From: Bactericera cockerelli
Taxonomy: Eukaryota; Arthropoda; Insecta; Hemiptera; Triozidae
Reading direction: 5' to 3'
NCBI GenBank assembly: GCA_024516035.1
Contig: CM044967.1
Coordinates: 17,396,810 to 17,460,809, forward strand
Length of the DNA: 64,000 nt
The translations under genes and the position numbers were made by a program. The notes below the pieces were generated by a model. The model saw only the letters and a list, made by a program, of their open reading frames with translations, did not search any database and was not told the DNA's origin. Each line of letters starts with the position of its first letter. The stretch's first letter is position 1. This document shows positions 45,231-56,431 of the stretch, in pieces.

Positions 45231-46230
45231 TTACAATACTTTCTGCATAAAATATCTATTTAAAAAAAAATTTCATCAGGTAATAAGTTTTTTTTATGAA
45301 AGGCAATGTACTCTCATCTTACCAGCGTTTTAATGAGAAATACAATACTTTCTACATAAAATATCTATTTTAAATTTATTTTCTTCAGGTAATAGAAAGA
45401 ATTTTTTTTTTCTTCTTTTTATGAAAGTCAATATTCTCTCATCTAACGAGCGTCTTGATGAGAAATACAATACTTTCTACATAAAATACCTATTTTAAAT
45501 TTATTTTCATCAGGTAATAGAAAGTATTTTTTTTTTTCTTCTTATGAAAGTCAATGTTCTCTCATCCTACGAGCGTCTTAATGAGAAATAAAATACTTTC
45601 TACATAAAATATCTATTTCAAATTTATTTTCATCAGGTAATAGAAAGTAACTTTTTATGAAAGTCAATGTTCTTTCATCTTACGAGCGTCTTAATGAGAA
45701 ATACAATACTTTCTACATGAAATATCTATTTTAAATTTATTTTCATCAGGTAATAGAAAGTATTTTTTTTATGAAAGTCAATGTTCTCTCATCTTACGAG
45801 CGTCCTAATGAGAAGTACAATACTTTACAATACAATACAATACAAAACGTAAAAAAAAGAGAACGAAGAGAGATCAAGAGAAGAATCTTTGAAGGATTGG
45901 AAGAGTGAAAATAAGTAAGAAAAGGAAAGTATGTTTCCTGAGGTAGATTGTTAAAAGTGTAAAATTTATTTTTAATTCATTATTTTTTTCATAATCATAT
46001 TATTGTTTTATTTCTAGTTATAGTTTTTTTTTTCCTATAGGTACCTAATCTTGTCAACCATTGTAAAATCTTTTTGATCAAATACAATTACCTTATATTC
46101 TATTCTACAATACTTTCTACATAAAATATCTATTTTAAATTTATTTTCTTCAGGTAATAGAAAGTATTTTTTTTTTTCTTTTTATGAAAGTCAATGTTCT
46201 CTCATCTTACGAGCGTCTTGATGAGAAATG
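45231..46230 (+). repeat. Tandem array of a 108-125 bp unit, with an interruption
   Basis: Units start near 45235, 45343, 45467, 45592, 45706 and 46108 with AATACTTTCTACATAAAATA, TTTTCATCAGGTAATAGAAA and ATGTTCTCTCATCTTACGAG. Between about 45835 and 46105 unrelated A-rich sequence interrupts the array, with CAATACAATACAATAC at the junction. Confidence 0.85.
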
Positions 46231-46911
46231 AACGAAGCGTCTGGGTCTACTCACACTTGATGTGCGAGATCCTAGGGCACGTGGCTTGCAAGTTTTGAGC
46301 TCTGCTTTCAGCCCATGTCATAACAGGCATGTCCTGTGTCTCCTCTGTAAACCTACATGGAAACATTATTCATAATGATATGAATTTTACAAGTACGATA
46401 ATTTAAGTTTTAAAAAAAAGAAGAAAAACATGAGGTCTGTTATTATAGATTGTCACATAAATATAGCTAAAATTGGGAGTGGCTATGGACTTGGTTCCAG
46501 CGCTGTATCATTAACCATCATCCACAGTTCACTCCAGGCATGGCTTGTTAGTAACAAGTTGTTACATGCTTCGCGAGCTTAGTAATCCAAGAAACCGACA
46601 AGAAATATGTTCTGCATTCTTACAGGTATATAGCGATTCTAGTGATAATTCCAAAAAAGTAATCATATAATAATCCCAAATTATTCACTTCATGTGCTAA
46701 AAAATACTACGAAAATAATTATTATCTTTGATTGAAAAATTCGTTACAGTCGCGTACTTGATCATCGCAGTTTAACTACATTTCCAATGACATCGCTCTG
46801 GGATTAACGGTTCTCAAGAGAGTTTGTTCATTCTTACACTCACGTAATCTTCACCGGGAAACGGCTAGTTAGTTCTTAAAATCCTCTTTCTCACAGACAC
46901 ATAGTAATTAG

Positions 46912-47086
46912 TAATAATAATAATAATAACACTCTTTAGTGGAAGCTAACCACCAGGCGAGGTTAATGCTCAATCATTTTCTACCACCTTACCCTCAGAG
47001 TCTTTATTCTTGTGTGGTCACAAACTCAAATTAACGAGGAAAAATTCATGCACTGGGTGGGATTCGAACCAACGGATCCCTATAAG
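46912..47086 (-). mobile_element. SINE-A copy cut by a MITE
   Basis: The tail and body are intact up to CAACGGATCCCTATAAG. The rest of the head is missing where the pogo-like MITE starts at 47088. Confidence 0.75.
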
Positions 47087-47087
47087 T

Positions 47088-47262
47088 ACAGTCGAACCTG
47101 GATTTAAGAGTAATGTGGATAAAAGAGAAAAAATTCTGGGTCAACTTTACCTCTGTACTAGAGAAAATAACCTCTTTCTTCTTTATAAGAGAAACCTGTA
47201 TTTCTATAAGAGAAAAATATTTCCGGTCTCTTGAGTTCACTTATATCTAGGTTCGACTATAT
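47088..47262. mobile_element. Pogo/Tigger-like MITE with TA ends
   Basis: TA then CAGTCGAACCTGGATTTAAG at the left and ATATCTAGGTTCGACTATA at the right, inverse to each other. The interior is AAGAGAAA(C)-rich. A CAGT(C/T)GAACCT-type end with a TA target is typical of pogo/Tigger relatives. Confidence 0.65.
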
Positions 47263-47265
47263 AGG

Positions 47266-47465
47266 GCATTTATTTATACTGCCCTATTACGACTAAAAGA
47301 TAAAAGACTGCCCTTAATTCCAGAAGTCATATTGGTGCCATTATTGTGTGGTAATAGTGTCAAATAAATAGGATAAAATTCATGCATTGGAAGAGATTCG
47401 AACCACCGAATCCTTACGTTACCTGGATTACCAGGCTAGCGCCTTAAACAGTCGTCCACTAATGC
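47266..47465 (-). mobile_element. Chimeric SINE: SINE-A head, SINE-B-type tail
   Basis: On the minus strand a SINE-A-like head (GCATTAGTGGACGACTGTTT ... GGTGGTTCGAATCTC) is followed by TGCATGAATTTTATCC. It then ends TCGTAATAGGGCAGTATAAA, which is the SINE-B tail, not the SINE-A tail. Confidence 0.65.
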
Positions 47466-48500
47466 AAATACATCATCCTGTAACAGAGGATCAGCACTGC
47501 TCTAGTATTAGAATAAAATAAATAAAATTTACAATTTAAATTGGATTCAAATTCATAACTTGAATCCGAGATGTATTCCAAAATGGCGACTAAAACTTAA
47601 TTTTCCCACTTCCTCGAGACTACAACCTACTTGGTTTGTTTATCGTAGCTTAACGTCATTTGGTCACATTGCGACGAGGTTTTCCCTAACATTCACTGGG
47701 GAAAATATGCAGGCACACTGAACTTCTCACTTTTCTGCTTTTAGTGAAAAATTACCTCAGTACGTAGAGAGGTTATTGGATGGCATATCGCACAGGTACA
47801 AATTAGTTATTCAATTATTCGGAACTATTACCTGCTGATGAGAGCAAATTAGCTCGAAAGAGCTGTCCAGGTGTGTTCTTGTATATCTAATTACAACTTC
47901 TCACTTTCCTGTTTTTCAATACTAAAAAATATACTCAAATCATTGTCTGTATGTTCTCTTTCCCAGTCTCGTATGATACAAATCACATCAAAGCACTTTA
48001 ACATCACTAAACAACCTTGCTGGCAATGTTAGCTGACCAATTTGTAAGCTTTTAAAAAGACTTGAAACAGAGAAAAAAACGATAAGCCCTCCCTACATTG
48101 GCTGATCTAGAAATTCGCACATAAAATAATTCAGAAATTAAAACAGGTGAGAAAAATAAAATGAAATGGTCAATATTGGAAGTGTTCCAAAAAGAAGATA
48201 GCACTCTGAAACTATTTCTTATTTTAACAATACTAACCCGGTTAGAAATCTGTAGAAGAATTCGACGTACCAAATCTATGCAACAGACTATTCATTAGTA
48301 TTTTTCGAAATTAGGTTTAATCGAGCATTAACCAATGTCCCATTTAATCTGAAGAGTCTCAGAACTATGGAACTGATGCCTGTCAGTATAACTATTGTTC
48401 TCAATTTAGAGGTAAGTCATTTTGGTAGCCCACCAGATAGATGGAGATTCTTGCAATCTATTCCAAAGTTGTAGACTAGTTCTGTACCGTTTCGTTCTAC
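47466..48500. other. Spacer with one dispersed-family copy
   Basis: 47762-47925 carries GAGCAAATTAGCTCGAAAGA, GCTGTCCAGGTGTGTTC and ACTTCTCACTTTCCTG. No gene seen. Confidence 0.45.
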
Positions 48501-48507
48501 TTTCAGA

Positions 48508-48925
48508 GTTCCCGATTAGGCCTGATAGATTTGAATTCGCTATCAGAGAATCGGCCTATGCAACTGGCCGTCAGATTAACAATTATTAGTTCCCGATTAG
48601 GCCTGATAGATTTAAATTCGCTATCAGAGAATCGGTCTATGCAACTGGCCGTCAGATTAACAATTATTAGTTCCCGATTAGGCCTGATAAATTTATTATT
48701 TTTACTGGCAAATAATACTTTTTGTTAGGTATTTATCATAATGTCGATTACTAAAATTTAATTCAAAGGTAAAACATTTCTTCAAACTCACTGCCGAGAG
48801 GAAGCCTGCCTCTGATAGATTTAAATTCGCTATCAGAGAATCGGTCTATGCAACTGGCCGTCAGATTAACAATTATTAGTTCCCGATTAGGCCTGATAGA
48901 TTTAAATTCACTATCAGTGCATCTG
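48508..48925 (+). repeat. Tandem array of an 81-bp unit
   Basis: AGTTCCCGATTAGGCCTGAT, AGATTTAAATTCGCTATCAG and TGCAACTGGCCGTCAGATTA repeat four times, with a 100-bp interruption at 48700-48805. Confidence 0.85.
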
Positions 48926-49009
48926 ACTACGCAACTAGCCGATAGCCGTTCACTTGTGTTCAATACCACAATCCTTAGATAAGTCAGTTTGCTTGGGGAC
49001 TATTTTACT

Positions 49010-49180
49010 GCGTCTCTCTCTCTCTTATATCTCTCTTTTTCTCCTTCTCTCTCTTTATATCTCTCATTTTTTCTCTCTCTTTATCTCTCTTTCATTCTCT
49101 TTTTGTCTCTTTCTAACTGCCTCTCTCTCTCTCTCTCTCTCTACTATCTAGGTACTCTCTATATTTCTCTCTCGCTGCTC
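49010..49180 (+). repeat. CT-rich microsatellite tract
   Basis: Mostly (CTCT)n and (CTTT)n with TATAT interruptions. Open frames across it are low complexity. Confidence 0.85.
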
Positions 49181-49315
49181 TAATCTTGCGCTTTTAATTA
49201 ATACAAAGGCACATTAGGCATATGCACTTTCTGTGTTATTTCTCTTTAAGTCGTCCGCCAATACTTGTTTTATTCCTTACCATCAGTTTGGTCTATCTAT
49301 ATGCCTGATATGTAC

Positions 49316-49560
49316 CTCTATATTTAATAGAACATTGGATATACATAATATGTGCCTATCTAATAGAACATTAGATATACGTATAATATGTGTCTCTAAA
49401 TAAATAGAATATTAGATATGCATAATATGTGCCTCTTTATTTAATAGAACATTTGATGTACATAATATGTTGTGTCTCTATATTTAATAGAATATTAGAT
49501 ATTCATAATATGTACCTCTATATTTAATAGAACATTAGGTATACATAATAGCTTTGATAT
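49316..49560 (+). repeat. Tandem array of about 45 bp
   Basis: CTCTATATTTAATAGAACAT then TAGATATACATAATATGTG repeats about six times. Confidence 0.85.
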
Positions 49561-49730
49561 AAATATACATATTTTACATGTAAATATGTAGCAAATATGT
49601 TCTGATTTTCATGTACAACTAGTAAAATTTCTCACTTTTCTGTCCATACGGTTGTATTATTTAGTATCCATTTTTTTTTCCAAAACCTGTGTAGCCCAAT
49701 CGAAAAGCCGGCGTACCGATGTCTATGATT

Positions 49731-49850
49731 CTATTTCGGGTTTTAACTTCCTCCGCCCAAGTATATTTACGACGGATATTTTACCCTTTATTCGTCGAAA
49801 TCGTACCAGCCACTCTCAGTAACCTTATTCAGAATGAGTTGGGCACAAAT
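49731..49850 (-). mobile_element. Diverged SINE-E tail fragment
   Basis: The + strand has TTCTATTTCGGGTTTTAACT, TTTACCCTTTATTCGTCGAA, ATCGTACCAGCCACTCTCAG and TAACCTTATTCAG, in the same order as in the SINE-E copies. The head is missing. Confidence 0.45.
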
Positions 49851-50304
49851 TTACCCAAATAAATCAGCATGCGTGAAAAAATATATACCTCCAAAATAAT
49901 GTTCTAGCGAATTTTAGTGCAGGTTAATTTTCAGAGAAAAAACAAACAAACAAAAATCTCATCGTTGAGTAGCTACTCGACTTTTGAACCTAAACAAATA
50001 TTTGTACAAGCATAATTAATCAATATTTTTATAATAGATCATATTAGATATTATGATACCTACTAGATTTTTTTTCGATCTCATTTTTTGAGTATTTAAT
50101 TTTAATGTTAGGAACATGTTCTGGATTTAATTAGAATTAAGTACTTAATAATTGTTCTCATACAACAATGATTTCTCATTTATATAATTATAGAGATATC
50201 AAAAAACATTTAAATTTAATTGATGTTGTAATCAAATTTCTGACATAATTAAGAAACCAGAATGGAAAATTAATATACTAGAAATGTGGGCGGGGAGAGA
50301 AGGA

Positions 50305-50525
50305 TTGTTACAGAGGGGATAGCTCAGTGGTTAAGCACTCGCTTGCCACGTGGAAGGTCCTGGGTTCGATCCTCTAAGCCGACAAAAAAATTGTGTTCTA
50401 AATTTGGTTACAGTTATTTGTAAGTTACAGTTATACCTTCCGATGCGCTCGTGTTGTCCCAGCACCTAAATGGGAAGTGTCACAACACAGATCACAAGCT
50501 TCGACCGAAATTTTGTAACTGTTTT
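50305..50525 (+). mobile_element. SINE-F copy with tRNA-like head
   Basis: Head: GGGGATAGCTCAGTGGTTAA (box A), CTTGCCACGTGGAAGG (Gly-GCC-like anticodon arm), GGGTTCGATCC (box B). Acceptor-type pairing is poor, so it is not a functional tRNA. The body has AAATTTGGTTACAGTTATTT and CCTAAATGGGAAGTGTCA, then CACAACACAGATCACAAGCT. Confidence 0.7.
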
Positions 50526-51519
50526 CTTTTTCACTCTAGTAAAGAAATATATTCAATTCAATTATTATTACTATCCTCTTTAAAAATAGACAATAAATTC
50601 ATAAAATCCACAGTTGAATCACACTTCAATACTAGACAAAAATAGGCATAGGAGCATACACTTTTTTATAAATAGTTTATGCAAAGTTTCTTGAACGAAC
50701 CATCGTATCGGATCGGAATTTCAGCACATAGTACAAATATTAGTCCGCTGGTGTGTTCATGAGAAGTTCTACAGAATTTAAAATGTTCTCGAAAACGATT
50801 AGCAAATGCATTGTCGGTCGAGTGGAACAAGGCATTCTCTCAGCTCTCTGGATGGGTGAAAACGTTAAGTCAGATTGCCTTAGTCCCAGATGTGTCCTTG
50901 AGAATAAGGGATTCCTCTTTGATAAACAGTAAGAATAGAAAAGTGAGAAGTTGTATTGGATAGGTTACACATAATCAAATCAATATATTTTTAGTACATT
51001 TAGCCCAATTTTCATCACTACAATTTATATATGTGATATTCAACCTGTATGGTCCTTTAGAATTGAAAATTTCCATAGTTGAAGTACACATAATGTTAAC
51101 GATAGTTCGTATTTTGATTAAGAACTTCTAAATTTAAATGAATGAAAAATCCTCCAAGGATTTTCTAGTGGGCAAGAAGGTACCCAATATAGATGCACTT
51201 TCTTGTTGTATCACAAGAGAAATGCGTTGCTAAGATAACATTTTTTGAAGAAAAAAGAAAAAACTAACAATAAACAAAAACAATTAAAATCTGTATATTT
51301 CATAAATATGAGATAAATATGGAAAAAGTGAACTAATAGATCACCATATTAGCCTAACTTTGGCAATAAATAAAATTGTATTTTTTTTTCCTCATGGCGT
51401 AAATTGCCCCTACAAGAGTGCCACCCTGGGCAAATGCTCATTCTAACCATGCTTAAATCCAGGCCTGATTCTGCGTTATTTTCATAGAAATACTGCAAAG
51501 CAATCTAATGTAGAAAATC

Positions 51520-51544
<25 letters not shown>
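50526..51544. other. Spacer, no gene seen
   Basis: One GTGAGAAGTTGTATTGG motif copy at 50950. A poly(A) run of about 28 at 51521-51548 sits directly before the next SINE-F body. Confidence 0.45.
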
Positions 51545-51550
<6 letters not shown>

Positions 51551-51880
51551 AGTACAAAAATTTGTATTCAAAATTTGGTTACAGTTGTTTGTAAGGGTGT
51601 TGACCCAGCTACTAAATGGGAAGTGTCATTTCTCGCCCTTCAGAGGGGAGGCATACTACGGGATGGGTAGGCTACAACACAGATCACAAGCTTCTACAGT
51701 AGCTCCTGTCTCAAAAAATTATAATAATAAATAAAATACCACTTCTGTATTGTGTCACTTCTCGCTCATCAGACCACAAGCATCCACAGTAGCTCCTGTT
51801 TCATGGCTACGAAATAGGAAAGGCTGTGAAACACTCATATTAATAAAAAAATACAAAAAATCAAGAATAAGCAAAAATAG
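51545..51880 (+). mobile_element. Two SINE-F bodies in tandem
   Basis: 51550-51735 has AAATTTGGTTACAGTTGTTT, GGGAGGCATACTACGGGATG and CACAAGCTTCTACAGTAGCT. 51736-51860 repeats from GTGTCACTTCTCGC through GCATCCACAGTAGCTCCTGT to GGCTGTGAAACACTCAT. No tRNA head is present. Confidence 0.65.
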
Positions 51881-54300
51881 ATGTACATATTTAGCAAAAA
51901 CTGATGATTTTAGCAAAAGAATTATGAACAGAGGATGAAAAATGAAAGAAAAAGAACAGGATTACGAACAGATAAGAAAAAAGAACAGGATTGATGTACA
52001 TGTTCAGCAAAAACTGATGCTTTTAGCAAAAAAAATTACGAACAGAGGATGAAAAATGAAAGAAAAAAGAACAGGATCACGACTAACACGAGGAGAAGTC
52101 TATCGTTTTGTCTCCAAGAGCTCTTTCCGTTTCTCCTTGAAAACAATAGCGAGGTCCTGCTCTGAGGAGTACTTCTTGTATAATTCCATAATTAAAAAAA
52201 AAAAAAAAAAAATCAAGAATCAGCTAAAATTGATGTACATATTTTGCAAAAACTGATGCTTTTAGCAAAAAAAAATATGAACAGAGGATGAAAAATGAAA
52301 GAAAAAAGGAGAAGTCTAATACGAGGAGAAGTCTATCTTTTTGTCTCCAAGAAGAGCTCTTTCCGTTTCTCCTTGAAAACAATAGCGAGGTCCTGCTCTG
52401 AGGAGTACTTCTTGTATAATTCCATAATTAAAAAAAAAATCTAGAATCAGCTAAAATTGATGTACATAATTAGCAAAAACTGATGCTTTTAGCAAAAAAA
52501 AATACGAACAGAGAATGAAAAATGAAAGAAAAAAGAACAGGATTACGACTAATACGAGGAGAAGTCTATCTTTTTGTCTCCAAGAAGAGCTCTTTCCGTT
52601 TCTCCTTGAAAACAATAGCAAGGTCCTGCTCTGAGGAGTACTTCTTGTATAATTCCATAATTAAAAAAAAAAATCAAGAATGAGCTAAAATTGATGTACA
52701 TAATTAACAAAAACTGATGATTTTAGCAAAAAAATTACGAACAGAAGATGAAAAATGAAAGAAAAAAGAACAGGATTACGACTAATACGAGGAGAAGTCT
52801 ATCTTTTTGTCTCCAAGAAGAGCTCTTTCCGTTTCTCCTTGAAAACAATAGCGAGGTCCTGCTCTGAGGAGTACTTCTTGTATAATTCCATAATTAAAAA
52901 AAAAATCAAGAATCAGCTAAAATTGATGTACATAATTAGCAAAAACTGTTAATTTAAAAAAAAAAAAAATATGAACAGAGGATGAAAAATGAAAGAAAAA
53001 AGAACAGGATTACGACTAATACGAGGAGAAGTCTATCTTTTTGTCTCCAAGAAGAGCTCTTTCCGTTTCTCCTTGAAAACAATAGCGAGGTCCCCTGCTC
53101 TGAGGAGTACTTCTTGTATAATTCCATAATTAAAAAAAAAAATCAAGAATGAGCTAAAATTGATGTACATAATTAACAAAAACTGATGATTTTAGCAAAA
53201 AAATTACGAACAGAAGATGAAAAATGAAAGAAAAAAGAACAGGATTACGACTAATACGAGGAGAAGTCTATCTTTTTGTCTCCAAGAAGAGCTCTTTCCG
53301 TTTCTCCTTGAAAACAATAGCGAGGTCCTGCTCTGAGGAGTACTTCTTGTATAATTCCATAATTAAAAAAAAAATCAAGAATCAGCTAAAATTGATGTAC
53401 ATAATTAGCAAAAACTGTTAATTTAAAAAAAAAAAAAATATGAACAGAGGATGAAAAATGAAAGAAAAAAGAACAGGATTACGACTAATACGAGGAGAAG
53501 TCTATCTTTTTGTCTCCAAGAAGAGCTCTTTCCGTTTCTCCTTGAAAACAATAGCGAGGTCCCCTGCTCTGAGGAGTACTTCTTGTATAATTCCATAATT
53601 AAAAAAAAAAATCAAGAATGAGCTAAAATTGATGTACATAATTAACAAAAACTGATGATTTTAGCAAAAAAATTACGAACAGAAGATGAAAAATGAAAGA
53701 AAAAAGAACAGGATTACGACTAATACGAGGAGAAGTCTATCTTTTTGTCTCCAAGAAGAGCTCTTTCCGTTTCTCCTTGAAAACAATAGCGAGGTCCTGC
53801 TCTGAGGAGTACTTCTTGTATAATTCCATAATTAAAAAAAAAAATCAAGAATCAGCTAAAATTGATGTACATAATTAACAAAAACTGATGATTTTAGCAA
53901 AAAAATTACGAACAGAAGATGAAAAATGAAAGAAAAAAGAACAGGATTACGACTAATACGAGGAGAAGTCTATCTTTTTGTCTCCAAGAAGAGCTCTTTC
54001 CGTTTCTCCTTGAAAACAATAGCGAGGTCCTGCTCTGAGGAGTACTTCTTGTATAATTCCATAATTAAAAAAAAAAATCAAGAATCAGCTAAAATTGATG
54101 TACATAATTAGCAAAAACTGTTAATTTAAAAAAAAAAAAAATATGAACAGAGGATGAAAAATGAAAGAAAAAAGAACAGGATTACGACTAATACGAGGAG
54201 AAGTCTATCTTTTTGTCTCCAAGAAGAGCTCTTTCCGTTTCTCCTTGAAAACAATAGCGAGGTCCCCTGGTCTGAGGAGTACTTACTTCTTGTATAATTT
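51881..54300. repeat. 234-bp minisatellite array with dimeric higher-order structure
   Basis: The marker GATGAAAAATGAAAGAAAAA starts at 51934, 52048, 52287, 52514, 52747, 52981, 53216, 53450, 53685, 53918 and 54153, a spacing of 227-239 bp after the first partial unit. Two variants alternate from 52747: one has AACAGAAGATG and GCTAAAATTGATG, the other TGTTAATTTAAAAAAAAA and GGTCCCCTG. They give a 469-bp dimer. The last unit breaks at TTGTATAATTTCATGCCCGT. Both strands keep short open frames (see findings). Confidence 0.9.
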
Positions 54301-54459
54301 CATGCCCGTGGGCAGTGTCGAGGTAGCACAGACTCAGGCCTGGTTCCCCACAAGAGATAGAGACTTGGGGATCTGGCTCGGGTGGGATTTTTTTTTCTCC
54401 TCGGATCCATAGGTCCGTGGATCGGATCGCACCCAATGTCTATTTTTTTTTTTTTTTTT

Positions 54460-54768
54460 TTAACCCATTGCCTACCATGGGTAGCACATTTGCAAGACAC
54501 TGGTATTGTCTGGGGTACCGGGATTGCATAATTGCATATATGCTGGACACATTTGAACCTTCTTGGGTACCATGTACCTATAGCATGTATGTAAGACAAT
54601 TTGTCTGGCACATAATTATGTTATACACGGTCCTTAGTGACAAGGAAATTTGGGTTTTTTGTCTGGGGGACCGCGTGTTGCACATATGCTAGACAGGTGA
54701 TTTTGAGGAAAATAACTTTGGTGGCCAGCGCAAGTTTCATAAAAATGGCTTGGTAGGCAATGGGTTAA
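54460..54768. mobile_element. piggyBac-like MITE with TTAA target, second family
   Basis: 309 bp between TTAA and TTAA. Inverted ends CCCATTGCCTACCA match 14 of 14. The interior repeats TTGTCTGG with GCACATA nearby three times. No transposase. Confidence 0.8.
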
Positions 54769-54769
54769 G

Positions 54770-55100
54770 ATGAGTGTTTCACAGCCTTTTTTTATTTCGC
54801 AGCCATGAAACAGGAGCTACTGTAGACGCTTGTGGTCTCTGTTGTAGCCTGCCTATCCCGTAGTATGCCTCCCCTCTGATGGGCGAAAAGGGACACAATA
54901 CTTTCCATTTATATAGGTGCTGGATATTTTTTTATTTATTAATATGAGTGTTTTACAGCCTTTTTTTTTATTTCGTAGCCATGAAACAGGAGCTACTGTA
55001 AACGCTTGTTGTCTCTGTTGTAGCCTGCCCATCCCGTAGTATGCCTCCCCTCTGATGGGCGAAAATTGATACAATACTTCCCATTTAGGTGCTGGGACAA
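54770..55100 (-). mobile_element. Two SINE-F tails in tandem, minus strand
   Basis: Each carries, on the minus strand, GATGGGCAGGCTACAACAGA-type sequence and GAGCTACTGTTTACAAGCG-type sequence, then CATGGCTGCGAAATAAA and TGTGAAACACTCATC. The period is about 175 bp. They lie in inverse orientation to the copies at 51545, with the minisatellite between them. Confidence 0.65.
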
Positions 55101-55164
55101 CACGGTCTTTTAATCAAAGATTTTTGTATATATTATACCAGTTTAGCTGTCACCAATAAATGAG

Positions 55165-55245
55165 ACTTTGTTTAGACTTTGAGAGTAAAGGGACTCTTTA
55201 GTCTCATTCCTGCAGGATAAATAGAGTAGGTATTGTATTGCATTG
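55165..55245 (+). mobile_element. LINE-type tail fragment
   Basis: GAGAGTAAAGGGACTCTTTA then GTCTCATTCCTGCAGGATAA and ATAGAGTAGGTATTGTATTG. A minus-strand relative with TTGCAGGA lies at 60610-60665. Confidence 0.5.
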
Positions 55246-55327
55246 TAATTTTATGTCAAACACTGTATCTTTATTTGCTAGACATAGATATCTTAGATGC
55301 CCTAAAAATACAATAATAATAAATTTC

Positions 55328-55575
55328 TTTTTGGTGGAACAAAGCATTTTCTACCACCCAACCCTCAGAGTCTTATTATTAATGTTATTATGTGATCATA
55401 TACTCAAATTAATGAAGAAATATTTATTTATTTTTTATTATAATTATTATTTTTAAAGTTTTGAAAAAAAAAAGAAATATTTATGCGTTGGGTGAGATTC
55501 GAACCAACGTATTTGGTTCGAATTACCAGACTGGATTACCAGACTAGCACCTTAACCACTTGACCACCAATAATG
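55328..55575 (-). mobile_element. SINE-A copy with internal insertion and duplication
   Basis: The tail (GGTTGGGTGGTAGAAAATG) and head are present. An A/T-rich insertion lies at 55428-55478 and part of the head is duplicated (GGTAATTCGAACCAAATACG). Confidence 0.7.
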
Positions 55576-56202
55576 CTCGAAAAAAACTGATTAAACATAC
55601 ACGACGTCATGTAGGTATGGATTTAAGAGAATGCAATAAAAACAACAAAACTGTTACCGAGAGCTGCGAATATTATTCGCCGCTATTCTTGTGGAGTCAC
55701 TACTTTGATGCTATTATTGGAACTCGATTTATGTGATCGAAAGACCGCCTTGTGAGTTGACTTTTTTTCTGCATGAAAAATGTGAACCTCTTCCATAAGC
55801 GTAGCAGCTAATTGTTTTCAAAGTTTGACGCGAATTTTATTTTGTCTTCCGAAATCTAAATGGAACTTCGAGAAAGGTAACAGATAAGTGTCAGTTAAAA
55901 TAGTAAAGTGAGAAGTTTAATGTTAAGATTTCAATGACGTTAAACCCAAATTAAAAAAAGGATTTCATTGTTATTAATAATGTAAAACTTTTCGCTGGCT
56001 GAAAGTACTGGGAACTATGTTTTCCGTTACCTTACACTCTGCGCGCTGTCTCTTTTTTTTGTATAAGGCGTTCTTCACTCCTCGGCCAAGGTGTTTGATA
56101 ACAATTCCATGTCCGTGATATAGGCATAGATATCTATGTATCAGTGGTGAGAGGATTATATGGACACCCAGATCCAATGTCTCGGCTTCTTCCATGTCTA
56201 TT
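55576..56202. other. Spacer, no gene seen
   Basis: Carries a short GACGTTAAACCCAAATT tail at 55936-55952 and an AAAGTGAGAAGTTT motif at 55905. Confidence 0.4.
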
Positions 56203-56431
56203 GATTCTTTTGGTTTTAACGCCTTGATTTGAGATAGTCAGGACGAGGGTTTTACTCTGCATTCGCTGGGAATCGTATCAGCTACACACATTAACCTCAC
56301 CCAGCCTGGATAGGGCCGGAAATGCCAGCCTCACGTATTCGGAGGGAACAGAATTTTCTGTGTGAAAGAGTGATCCAACTGGGAATCAAACTCAGGATCT
56401 CTGGGCTACGAGCAGTCGTCACAACCGTTAC
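56203..56431 (-). mobile_element. SINE-E copy, nearly full length
   Basis: From AATCAAGGCGTTAAAACC (3' end) to ACGAGTAACGGTTGTGACGA (head). The hairpin in the tail has lost base pairs compared with the copy at 60291. Confidence 0.75.

Noticed and set aside
50305..50385. Functional tRNA-Gly gene
   Set aside because: Box A and B are good but acceptor and T stems pair poorly and the element continues into a SINE body found elsewhere.
51881..54300. CRISPR-like regular repeat
   Set aside because: Units are long direct repeats with no unique spacers, in an animal genome.
52056..54412. Repeated + strand frames MKEKRTG... in the 234-bp array
   Set aside because: They are the same tandem unit read many times. 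They run into poly(A) and stop at different places, so they are not separate genes.
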